Both the position numbers and the translations under genes were made by a program. A stretch of DNA of 44,154 nt from Dehalococcoidia bacterium (GTDB taxonomy: Bacteria; Chloroflexota; Dehalococcoidia; Dehalococcoidales; UBA2162): assembly GCA_011191975.1 (NCBI GenBank), contig DUFA01000053.1, positions 1-44,154 of the forward strand. The letters are read 5' to 3'. Within the stretch, counting starts at the first letter, position 1. Each line of letters starts with the position of its first letter. This document shows positions 18,248 through 26,229 of this stretch, one piece after another. Below the pieces are notes generated by a model. It did not search any database, had not been told where the DNA came from, and worked only from the letters and a program-made list of their open reading frames with translations.

Positions 18248-19480
18248 ATGATTAATCAGAAAAAAACTATTGCGTTATTCGGGCGTCTTGACAGTAAGGG
18301 TAAAGAATACGGTTTTGTAAAAGACAGGATAGTCGCCGGAGGTTGTGAAGTTATTACAATCGACACTGGCACCCGCGGTTCTCCGGAATTTCAGTCTGAT
18401 ATTACCCGTGAGGATGTTGCCAGAGCTGCCGGAAGAAAAATCACGGAAGTAGTCGATCGTTCTGATGAAAGCAAGGAAATCGAAGTAATGATGGAAGGAG
18501 CTTCGGTTATCGCCCGGCAACTGTACGATAAAGGAAAACTTGACGGTGTGATGTGCCTTGGGGGATCGCGGGGAACCGCCATCGGTACGGCTGTTATGCG
18601 AGCTTTACCGTTCGGGATACCTAAATTCATGGTAAGTACCATAGCATCGGGAGATATGAGACCGTACATAGGTACCAGGGACATCACGGTACTCCACTCA
18701 GTTACCGATATCGCGGGACTGAATCGTATGACCAGGAAGCTACTCTCATACGCAGCCGGAGCAATAGTAGGAGCAGTCAACACAGATTCAGAGCGCGAAG
18801 ATACAGATAAGCCTGTAATTGCCATGAGCGCGATGGGTGGCATTAACAGGGCAGCTTTCAAAGCACAGGAAATTCTTGAAGAAAGAGGATTCGAAGTCGT
18901 CACTTTCCACGCAGTCGGTACCGGCGGACGAGCAATGGAGGAAACGATCGACGAGGGGCTCATCGACGGAGTTTTCGACCTGGTAACGCATGAACTGATC
19001 GACCATCTTTACCACGGTTACTATGATGCCGGACCTGACAGGCTGGAAACGGCAGGAAGAAAGGGTATTCCGCAGGTAGTTGTTCCGGGCTGCATCGATT
19101 TCATCGCATTCAGTCCCCCCGATAATATTCCTGAACATATAAAAAAACGGGAGATATTCTGGCACACTCCCGAGGTGGCAATCGTAAGAGCTGATAAAAC
19201 AGAAATGGAATTTTCAGCTAAGGTTCTGGCTGAAAAGCTGAACAAAGCTATTGGACCTGTTACTGTTGTGATTCCAGGTAAAGGATTTTCACCGGGGAAT
19301 CGTGAAGGCAGGAGTCTTTACAATCCGGAAGCGGATAAGGCGTTTATCGATGTTTTGAAAAAGAAGCTGAATCCTGGAATCAGGTTTATAGAAATAGACG
19401 CCCATATCAATGATGAGACATTCGCCGGACAGGCTGTTAACCTGTTATGCGAGATGATGGCAGAACGTAAGCAAGGCTAA
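18248..19480 (+). CDS. Tm-1-like ATP-binding domain protein (UPF0261), copy 2
   Basis: 410 residues, colinear with copy 1 over its whole length but clearly diverged. LFGRLDSKGKEYGFV at the N-terminus, MCLGGSRGTAIGTAVMRALP in place of the GGGTGSG stretch, and VVIPGKGFSPGNREGRSLYN near the end. The glycine-rich loop differs from copy 1 (GGSRGTAIG versus GGGTGSGIA), which hints at different ligands or a heteromeric pair. ATG at 18248 follows GGCAGGGATC. Its stop overlaps the stop of the convergent double CoA-transferase gene by four bases (CTAA). Biochemical role unknown. Confidence 0.9.
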   Translation: MINQKKTIALFGRLDSKGKEYGFVKDRIVAGGCEVITIDTGTRGSPEFQSDITREDVARAAGRKITEVVDRSDESKEIEVMMEGASVIARQLYDKGKLDGVMCLGGSRGTAIGTAVMRALPFGIPKFMVSTIASGDMRPYIGTRDITVLHSVTDIAGLNRMTRKLLSYAAGAIVGAVNTDSEREDTDKPVIAMSAMGGINRAAFKAQEILEERGFEVVTFHAVGTGGRAMEETIDEGLIDGVFDLVTHELIDHLYHGYYDAGPDRLETAGRKGIPQVVVPGCIDFIAFSPPDNIPEHIKKREIFWHTPEVAIVRADKTEMEFSAKVLAEKLNKAIGPVTVVIPGKGFSPGNREGRSLYNPEADKAFIDVLKKKLNPGIRFIEIDAHINDETFAGQAVNLLCEMMAERKQG

Positions 19481-21936
19481 TCGAAAACACCCTCACTAAA
19501 CAAACCAATGAATTCTTCATCGGATAATCCCAGGATTCCGGTGCAGATATATTCGTTATGCTCTCCCAGGCAGGGAGCAGGCTTAATATTAACAGGGCTT
19601 TCAGACAGGAGTATCGGCCATCCCTGCTGGTAGCACTTCCCTATCTCCGGATGGTCGATGAGTTGAAAATATCCCCGGTGTTTTAGTTGTGGGTCTTCAA
19701 ACAATTCTTTATTAGTTTTAACAATACCTGCCGGGACTCCTGCTTTCTGGAGTATTCCCATTATCTCTTCGGGAGTATGTTTGTGAGTCCATTTTTCTAC
19801 GAGTTCATTTAATTGACCTTCATTCTCTTTTCTTTGTTGAAGAGCGGAGAATCTTTTCTCTTTCGTCCATTCCGGGTAGCCAATGGCTTTTCGGAAAGCT
19901 TCCCGCTCGATTTCGGTGAAAACGCTGATTGCACACCACCGGTCATTTCCTTTACAACGGTATACACCGTGCGGAACAGAATAGGAAGACTGATTTCCTA
20001 CCCTCGTCGATAAGTTATTATTAACCGCATAGTCCATCACCAGTGGAGCCAGAAACTGGCAGGTGGTTTCGTACTGGCTGATATCGATATACTGCCCTTT
20101 ACCCGTTCTCCGGCGGTAATCCAGAGCAGCCAGAATCGCGACAACTCCGAACCACGGAACGACACTGTCCGGATAGGCTTGAAGCGTACCGACCGGCGAC
20201 CGGTCAGGCCATCCGGTCAAGTTACCAATACCGGTCAACGCGACGGTATTCCATCCGTAACCCGTAAAAGACGCTCTCGGACCGGTCTGTCCCTGTATCG
20301 TTGCGCTCAGCATAATTATGTTCGGATTAATTGCTTGAAGTTTTTTGTAGTTGAGCCCCAGTCTGTCCATAACACCGGTCCCGAAATTTTCTACCACTAC
20401 ATCAGCCCAGCTTATGAGCTTTTCTATTATTAGCCTCGCTTTCGGATTTTTCAGGTCGAGTGTCAGACTCATCTTGCTGTTATTTGCTACCAGGAAGCAA
20501 CCGGAACGGTTTATGCCGCTGATTCCATCTTTATACGGAGACGTTACCCGAGTGATATCAAGGTTCGAGTTACTTTCAATCTTGATTATGTTGGCGCCGT
20601 AATCGCCCAGGTAAGACCCGATGAATGGCCCCGCAAACGCCCAGCTGAAATCAACCACCCTCAGTCCTTCAAGAGCCGCCAAGTCCCGTTTATTATCCGG
20701 AATATTCCCGCCCGGAAGTACAGCATGAATGCTTTCCTCATCGAGTTCCTTTAACTCCTGGTAGATATCATCATTATTCTCACCGAGTCGAGGTGCACGA
20801 CCTTTCACGGCAGGCTGGCATTCTTCATCGGACGTGATAAACAGAAATCCAGGATATGGTACTTCCGTATCCAGATCAGTATAAGCAACGTTTGTCCAGA
20901 ACTTTCTATCAATAAGCTGATTATCTTCGAGAACATCAGATACATCGTTGAGAGGGGTTAAAGGAATACGTTTTTCAACGGCTTCTTCATAGAGTTCCAG
21001 CTTGGTATGGTTCATGAAAAAATCGCCTATCAGTTGTTCCCAGGAACGTATCTTATTAGGAGATACTTTTGTCAGATCCAGTGATGACCAGTCCTGAATT
21101 TCCTCCGTCAGACTACCAGCCATCCCTTTACTGTCCATCCACTCGACCATGTACTGCATCTGCCGCGTACCTACAGCTCCTCCGAAAAACATCCATGACA
21201 CGAACCCGTCTTTACATGGCCAGATTTCCTGGGTCGATACTCCCCCTCTGAATCTTTGAATACCGGATCTCTCAACAATCTTGTTACTGTATTCCCAGTA
21301 CGGTAATTGAGTGTGCAGAGTCCTGACGACACTCGCCTGCATGGAGACATCTATCCATTGTCCTCTGCCGATTTTTGAGCGTTGATTCAAGGCAATTAAG
21401 ATTCCCGCCGCGGCGTGAACACTTGCCTGGGAATAGGTCTGGTCAAGGCTTATCCGTATCGGAGGGCGGTCGACTTCTCCAGTGCAGTATGCCATGCCAC
21501 CCATCGCCGTAGAGACAAGATCTCCGGCTTTATAATCTCGATAGGGTCCAGTCTGGCCAAAAGGTGATATCGATACCATGATTAAAGCTGGATTAATACT
21601 CGAAAGGGTCTGATACCCCAGCCCGATACTGTCAAGATACCCTGGAGGGAAGGACTCGATAAGAAAATCAGCAGTTCCGGCGAGTTTCTTGAAATTATCC
21701 CTTCCATTACCTACCTCCATATCAAGAGTGACACTCTTTTTACCGGCACTGAATGCGTACCAGAAAAGGCTGTGCTCCGGATCAGTTTTACCTCTGGCAA
21801 AAGGAGGTATCTTCCGTGCCGGATTTCCGGATGGACTCTCAACCTGAATTACCTCAGCCCCAAGGTCTGCAAGAATCTTCCCGCACAATAGACCTTTTTC
21901 ATCCGTTAGATCGAGAGCGCGATAAGGACTTAACAC
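19477..21936 (-). CDS. Family III CoA-transferase, tandem double-domain (CaiB/BaiF)
   Basis: 819 residues, twice the usual 380-430. Two CaiB/BaiF domains: about 1-400 (RALDLTDEKGLLCGKILADL, SPFGQTGPYRDY) and about 420-819 (LRVVDFSWAFAGPFIGSYLG, ATIQGQTGPRASFTGYGWN). Family III enzymes move CoA between carboxylates through a catalytic aspartate near residue 169. By eye, the second domain keeps it (D590 in LQAYPDSVVPWFG) but the first has tyrosine (Y168 in LDQTYSQASVH), so the first half may be structural. GTG start at 21936 with AAGGAAT. Convergent with a Tm-1-like gene; the pair of functions suggests organic-acid catabolism. Confidence 0.9.
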   Translation of the reverse strand: MLSPYRALDLTDEKGLLCGKILADLGAEVIQVESPSGNPARKIPPFARGKTDPEHSLFWYAFSAGKKSVTLDMEVGNGRDNFKKLAGTADFLIESFPPGYLDSIGLGYQTLSSINPALIMVSISPFGQTGPYRDYKAGDLVSTAMGGMAYCTGEVDRPPIRISLDQTYSQASVHAAAGILIALNQRSKIGRGQWIDVSMQASVVRTLHTQLPYWEYSNKIVERSGIQRFRGGVSTQEIWPCKDGFVSWMFFGGAVGTRQMQYMVEWMDSKGMAGSLTEEIQDWSSLDLTKVSPNKIRSWEQLIGDFFMNHTKLELYEEAVEKRIPLTPLNDVSDVLEDNQLIDRKFWTNVAYTDLDTEVPYPGFLFITSDEECQPAVKGRAPRLGENNDDIYQELKELDEESIHAVLPGGNIPDNKRDLAALEGLRVVDFSWAFAGPFIGSYLGDYGANIIKIESNSNLDITRVTSPYKDGISGINRSGCFLVANNSKMSLTLDLKNPKARLIIEKLISWADVVVENFGTGVMDRLGLNYKKLQAINPNIIMLSATIQGQTGPRASFTGYGWNTVALTGIGNLTGWPDRSPVGTLQAYPDSVVPWFGVVAILAALDYRRRTGKGQYIDISQYETTCQFLAPLVMDYAVNNNLSTRVGNQSSYSVPHGVYRCKGNDRWCAISVFTEIEREAFRKAIGYPEWTKEKRFSALQQRKENEGQLNELVEKWTHKHTPEEIMGILQKAGVPAGIVKTNKELFEDPQLKHRGYFQLIDHPEIGKCYQQGWPILLSESPVNIKPAPCLGEHNEYICTGILGLSDEEFIGLFSEGVFD

Positions 21937-22161
21937 AGTTATTCCTTAAATATTTCCTTCGGTTATTTATTTAACCTCGAATGTATCACCAACAAGCATG
22001 TTATATCAAGCTGGTAAAAACCCAAGTAAACGTAATGAACGATTCACCAAGAGATGTTGTCTAAAGAGATATGAGTAAAGTAAATGATGTACAAATACAA
22101 ATATAAACGTGATTAGTAGTATTTAAACATCAATAGTGAAAAATCAACGATTCTGAGACTA

Positions 22162-22238
22162 TGGTGGGCAGTAGAGGACTTGAACCGCTGACCCCCTGCG
22201 TGTAAAGCATGTCCGTTAAGTGACCGAGTTAACCGCCT
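22162..22238 (-). tRNA. tRNA-Val(UAC)-like gene, degenerate
   Basis: Read on the minus strand it starts AGGCGGTTAACTC and ends CTACTGCCCACCA, with CCA encoded. The acceptor stem pairs 6 of 7 (1-72 is A-C). The anticodon loop TTTACAC gives anticodon UAC (valine), in a stem with one A-G mismatch. The T arm has GGTTCAAGTCC with one C-T mismatch. The D arm is broken: ACTC cannot pair with ACGG, and the conserved GG of the D loop is displaced. The several mismatches suggest a decaying copy. The integrase gene lies 235 bases away on the 5' side of this tRNA. Confidence 0.6.
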
Positions 22239-22473
22239 ATATCATGCCTAGCAGATGCCTTCCACAGGCTTATCCATGCCAGAAGCATGTGCTCTATTTT
22301 AACATTTATTTTAGTTTATTAATAGCATTCCAGGTACTAAAGATTGTATGGTGTCTTTCTCTATTCATCAAGCCTTTCCTCGTTTATAGAGATTCTCGAT
22401 TTTCTCGTCTTAGTATATTATTCACGCCCCAAATTAGTAATCAGAGTAGTAGTAGTGAACTCTTATCTAATGT

Positions 22474-24285
22474 GTGATAACTATTTGTGACGCTTGTGGT
22501 AAGAAGGTATGTTGCTATAAAATTTCTGCTATGGGAAGCAAAGAGAACGTCGAAGGTCCGGTGATAAAGAAACTGCTCGAAAATTACGAACTATATGCGA
22601 AAGCTGCAGGTTTTAGTCCAGGACAAATCAATACCGTTCGGTTAAGTCTCAGACTTTTTGATCGGTTCCTTGGAGGTATAGATGATATCGAGGACATCAC
22701 GGCTGACGACTTCCGCCGTTTTCTGGCAGATCTCCGCACTCGCCCTCTTTGGCAAGGTCTGAAAACAGAAAAACAACGCAACCTCAGCCCTGCTACGATT
22801 AATACCTACGCGCGAACGATTAAGACTTTCTTTAAATGGCTTCAAAAAGAAAATTACATTGCTGTGAATCCTCTCGTGTCCGTCCCAACACCGCCTGTTG
22901 GACAACGGGTATCGAAAGCATATTCAGAAGACCAGATAAGAAAAGTTCTGAATTTAGATTCACTAAACGCACGGGATAAAGCAATTTTATATTTGTTTAC
23001 CGATTCTGGTGTAAGAGTAGATGAGTTAAGTACACTCAAAATTGGCGAAATCGATCTCAATAAAAAACATGCAAAAGTCATCGGCAAAGGTAGAGGTAAA
23101 AAAGAAAGGTATGTGTATTTCGGTTCTGACGCAGCTGAAATAATTGGAATTTACATCATTGAATCAAGAAAAGGAGCATCGAAAGATGATTTCCTTTTTG
23201 TAAAACGCAAAGGGAAACCACTCACAAACTCGGGCATAAGATCTATGCTTGTTCGCCTTGGCAAGAAAGTCGGTTTTCAGGGAAGGTTAGCTCCCCATAA
23301 GCTAAGGCATACTTTCGCAACTCTATCTCGCAACTACGGCGCATCACGAGAAGACCTCCAAAAAGAAATGGGACACTCGAGCCTTAAGACCACTGAAGGT
23401 TACCTGCACGCGCCAGATTCTGATATCGGCGCTGCGCACCAATTGTTTAGTCCATTATCCAATATATTACGAAGTGGTACCAATAAAAGCCCATCCGAAA
23501 TCGATACGAAAACAGCCTCAAGCCAATACAAGAACAACCAAACGCAGCATGGTCATTCTATTTCTATCGATGACCAGATCCGCAGTTTAGCTGTGAGTCT
23601 TCAGCAGAGTATCGGTTTACCATGGATTAAGAACCACTTCATCCCGGAATTGCGACCTGGGCTTCTCACGTTAGGCAAAAATGGGTTTCCAATCGGTATT
23701 AGCGAACAAGGTGAAATCAAGGTTACGTTTTCAATATCGGAAGCAGATAAATCAGATCTCATCACCCAAGCGTTACATTCCCATCTGGAAACCGGGGGCT
23801 TTGTAGATGTATTGTCTGGAATTTCAACATGGAGCAATGACGTTGCCGAATACTTCCTTTCTTGCCACACACTACTCACCGATGTTCGAAATGACATCGA
23901 AGGTAAATATGACGTATCTATTCTGCTTGACGATGACAAACTAGGTTTCACGATCGATTTCCCAATATTAGTTTGTGCTGATGCTGTAGACCAGGCAAGA
24001 GGATTTGAACATTTTAAGAGCTATACCTACAGAAAGAATGGGCTTAAATTAAAATTTGGTGCGTACATAATATACAACGGTACCTCAAATGAAGATTTGG
24101 GAAGTCGTGAGGAATTTCATAAAAATTTGAGAACTAAATGGACGAAAACAGAGCAAACTAAACTAATAGCCAATAGAAGTCAGGAACTTGAAGATGAAGC
24201 ACTCACAATCAACCGGCAACTGCAACGATTCCTAGCTTACCCAAATCTTCCAGGTTATTGCGAATTGTGTTCAAGGGATATTTGA
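22474..24285 (+). CDS. Tyrosine recombinase/integrase with long C-terminal extension
   Basis: 603 residues; typical XerC-like integrases have about 300. SAM-like core-binding domain at about 30-130 (DITADDFRRFLADLRTR, INTYARTIKTFFKWLQ). Catalytic domain at about 145-320 with R181 (DSGVRVDEL), a lysine in VIGKGRGKKERY, HxxR in APHKLRHTFATL (H275, R278), H301 (MGHSS) and nucleophile Y310 (TTEGYLH): full set present. Residues 325-603 match nothing I recognise. Both ends carry cysteine pairs (CDACGKKVCC; CELCSRDI). GTG at 22474 follows a TAA; no good ribosome site is seen, and ATG at 22531 is an alternative start. Confidence 0.9.
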   Translation: MITICDACGKKVCCYKISAMGSKENVEGPVIKKLLENYELYAKAAGFSPGQINTVRLSLRLFDRFLGGIDDIEDITADDFRRFLADLRTRPLWQGLKTEKQRNLSPATINTYARTIKTFFKWLQKENYIAVNPLVSVPTPPVGQRVSKAYSEDQIRKVLNLDSLNARDKAILYLFTDSGVRVDELSTLKIGEIDLNKKHAKVIGKGRGKKERYVYFGSDAAEIIGIYIIESRKGASKDDFLFVKRKGKPLTNSGIRSMLVRLGKKVGFQGRLAPHKLRHTFATLSRNYGASREDLQKEMGHSSLKTTEGYLHAPDSDIGAAHQLFSPLSNILRSGTNKSPSEIDTKTASSQYKNNQTQHGHSISIDDQIRSLAVSLQQSIGLPWIKNHFIPELRPGLLTLGKNGFPIGISEQGEIKVTFSISEADKSDLITQALHSHLETGGFVDVLSGISTWSNDVAEYFLSCHTLLTDVRNDIEGKYDVSILLDDDKLGFTIDFPILVCADAVDQARGFEHFKSYTYRKNGLKLKFGAYIIYNGTSNEDLGSREEFHKNLRTKWTKTEQTKLIANRSQELEDEALTINRQLQRFLAYPNLPGYCELCSRDI

Positions 24286-24767
24286 TCCAGTTTCGATAAT
24301 TTAGTGGATGCTTATGATGAATACCTGGTAACAATTGATGAAATTTTTAACGTTTTTTATACGATTATTTTCATTTTTTGAGCCTGAGTTGGGCAACTAT
24401 TAGTAGCACTTGAGGAACTAAGGTTAAATGCATCGAAGAAATATCACTATTTTGCATGAAAAAGTAATAACATAAACAAAAAATCACTAACGGTAGGGTT
24501 ACTTAACAGTAATATTGATTAAGAAAGAGATGATTAAGGTCTGGAAATCATCACGGAAATCAAGAGATTAAGCAGGAATTGCTTCGAGATTATCTCCATC
24601 AGTTCTATTTCAATAATTCATACCTTCCAAGCTATTATAATTCAACATTCTGCAGGTTTGTTACCTTGAGACATTTTTGTGGATGTTTGCCCCATCGTGC
24701 GTGTAGATTCTTAATACCATTTACATTTTCGAGAAAGTAAGCTTTTACACCGACAATAAACACGTAA
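24286..24767. other. 482-base gap without a recognisable gene
   Basis: AT-rich sequence with frequent stops in all frames. I compared it by eye with the 3' end of the tRNA-Val-like gene for an attachment-site duplicate and saw none. No hairpin with a T run and no long open frame. Confidence 0.5.
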
Positions 24768-25063
24768 TCAAGAGAGGAAATCTAATAAAAATAAGTGCCC
24801 TTCTTCATGTGGTTTAACTGATAACAGAACAGAGTTTTTTGAGTCCACAGAATGTATCTTGCCAGCTTCAATAACGATCATATCGACTTTATGCGATTCA
24901 TATTTTTGGTCTTTAAGCTCGAAGTATGCCACTCCATCAAGATCAATAATAAATTCGTCGCGCTTGTCAATATGCTAGTCGACGTTTTTACGGGCAGACT
25001 TCAGGATCTAATCCAGTTTATCTGTCCAAACTCGAAAACGAGAAGTTCGAGATTGTTATTGGT
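24768..25063 (-). pseudogene. Cupin-domain protein relic
   Basis: One minus-strand frame reads as a small cupin: HIDKRDEFIIDLDGVAYFEL, then VDMIVIEAGKIHSVDS and VKPHEEGHLFLLDFLS, stopping at TGA 24768-24770. The DEF...GVAYFEL and IEAGKIHSV blocks are cupin motifs 1 and 2. Upstream in the same frame are two TAG codons (after KLD and after KNVD), so the N-terminal part (VWTDKLD, ILKSARKNVD) is still readable but interrupted, and no start is left. The metal-binding histidines are only partly kept. A broken gene, not a shadow: the opposite-strand frame here has no family features. Confidence 0.65.
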
Positions 25064-25087
25064 TAGATCGTCTAAGATTATTTATGA

Positions 25088-25117
25088 TTGCTAATATACT
25101 TTCTAATTAGCTACAAT
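25088..25117 (+). promoter_or_regulatory. Possible sigma-70 promoter of the universal stress gene
   Basis: TTGCTA (25088-25093), 18-base spacer, TACAAT (25112-25117), about 40 bases before the start at 25158. The -10 box is part of a direct repeat ACAATGT-TA-ACAATGT (25113-25128) that could be an operator. Confidence 0.4.
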
Positions 25118-25157
25118 GTTAACAATGTATGTCAAGAATTTGAAGAGGAGGTAAACC

Positions 25158-25700
25158 ATGAAAATACTTCTCGTTGTTGATGGCTCGTCATATTCTGAGA
25201 TGGCTGCTGAGATGTTGAAGACACTCCAGCTTCCAACTAAGACTGAAGTTACTATTTTAACGGTAGTCCCTGAAGCTACTTTCCTAGGAGGTATTACTTT
25301 TGATGCAATCAGGGGTGGCAGTCAGGAAAGGAAAAAAGCACGTGAGGAGCAACGGCAGAAAGCGGCTGAGTTGCTTCAACATATGACTCAGATTCTTGGT
25401 GAAAGCAAGTTTAAAATAGGTACTCTTGTACGATGGGGAAATCCTGCAGAAGTAATTCTGCGGGAGGCTGAGGGAGGAAATACCTCCTTGATAATTGTGG
25501 GAGCTAAGGGATTGACTGATGCGCTCAGTTTTCGATTAGGTAGCGTCGCTTTGAAAATAATGAAATATGCAAATGCAAACGTCCTGCTCGTTAAACCGAA
25601 GAGTACCCCAGCGTCTAAGGAACCAAGAAAAAAAGTAAAACAGCTACCCCGAGTCGAGTCCTGCTTGCTACCGATGGCTCGAAATACTCAGACGCTGTAG
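25158..25700 (+). CDS. Universal stress protein, N-terminal domain of a frameshifted two-domain gene
   Basis: 180 residues. UspA fold: starts MKILLVVDGSSYSEMAAEML and has the ATP-binding signature GAKGLTDALSFRLGSVALKI (G-2x-G-9x-GS) followed by NVLLVKP. The true domain ends near residue 150; the last residues (ESCLLPMARNTQTL) are out-of-frame sequence. The break is a tandem duplication of CGAGT at 25650-25659: removing one copy gives QLPRVLLATDGS, the start of a second Usp domain, in frame with the next entry. ATG at 25158 with AAGAGGAGGT. The frame of this half is intact, so the single domain may still fold. Confidence 0.88.
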   Translation: MKILLVVDGSSYSEMAAEMLKTLQLPTKTEVTILTVVPEATFLGGITFDAIRGGSQERKKAREEQRQKAAELLQHMTQILGESKFKIGTLVRWGNPAEVILREAEGGNTSLIIVGAKGLTDALSFRLGSVALKIMKYANANVLLVKPKSTPASKEPRKKVKQLPRVESCLLPMARNTQTL

Positions 25701-25783
25701 TCCAGTTTCTGCTAGATATTCCTCTGGTACGCCCGACTGAGGTTATTGTAATCACTGCTCTACAGTCTCACCTTGAAGCTTGG

Positions 25784-26104
25784 ATGAAGACGCCAACGCT
25801 TGATTTCCGTACCAACCAGGAATTACTTGAGAGATTACGTACAGCTGAAGAAGCTGAAGCGCGGAAGATAACAGCGAAAGCACAGAAACGATTTCAGGAG
25901 AGAGGGCACAAGACTGCATCGGTCGTTGTTCGCGGAGGAGCGTGTGAGTGTATATTGGCAGCTATTAAGGAATATAGTCCTGACATTGTTGCTGTGGGAA
26001 GTAGAGGTTTGACTGGCATCGAGTCTTTTTTCCTAGGAAGCGTTGCTGAGAGGGTGGCAAGAAACGCAAACTGCTCAGTGTTAATAGGTCGAGTTATGCA
26101 GTAA
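25784..26104 (+). CDS. Universal stress protein, C-terminal domain separated by frameshift
   Basis: 106 residues from the first ATG in frame, but the frame is open and meaningful from about 25660 (VLLATDGSKYSDAVVQFLL), so the true domain begins before this ATG and is separated from the first by the 5-base duplication. It carries the second ATP-loop signature GSRGLTGIESFFLGSVAERV and ends in NCSVLIGRV. There is no ribosome site before 25784, and an ATG start here would delete the first strand and nucleotide loop, so independent expression is doubtful. It follows that 25158-26104 was one tandem Usp gene of about 315 codons. Confidence 0.75.
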   Translation: MKTPTLDFRTNQELLERLRTAEEAEARKITAKAQKRFQERGHKTASVVVRGGACECILAAIKEYSPDIVAVGSRGLTGIESFFLGSVAERVARNANCSVLIGRVMQ

Positions 26105-26229
26105 ATACGTTGAGTTTCAGATTGTATTTTAAGGTAATTGTTAAGTTACCGTTTCCGGACCAAAGAAATAATCTTGACTAAGAATATTTGTGCCTGAGTA
26201 ATAATGATTTAGATAATGGAGGTGACGAT

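Noticed and set aside
22162-22238. tRNA as an amber suppressor that would explain the in-frame TAG codons
   Set aside because: Its anticodon loop reads TTTACAC, anticodon UAC for valine, not CUA, and its D arm does not fold.
24852-25094. 80-residue plus-strand open frame
   Set aside because: It is the antisense of the cupin relic, has no ribosome site and its composition looks non-coding.
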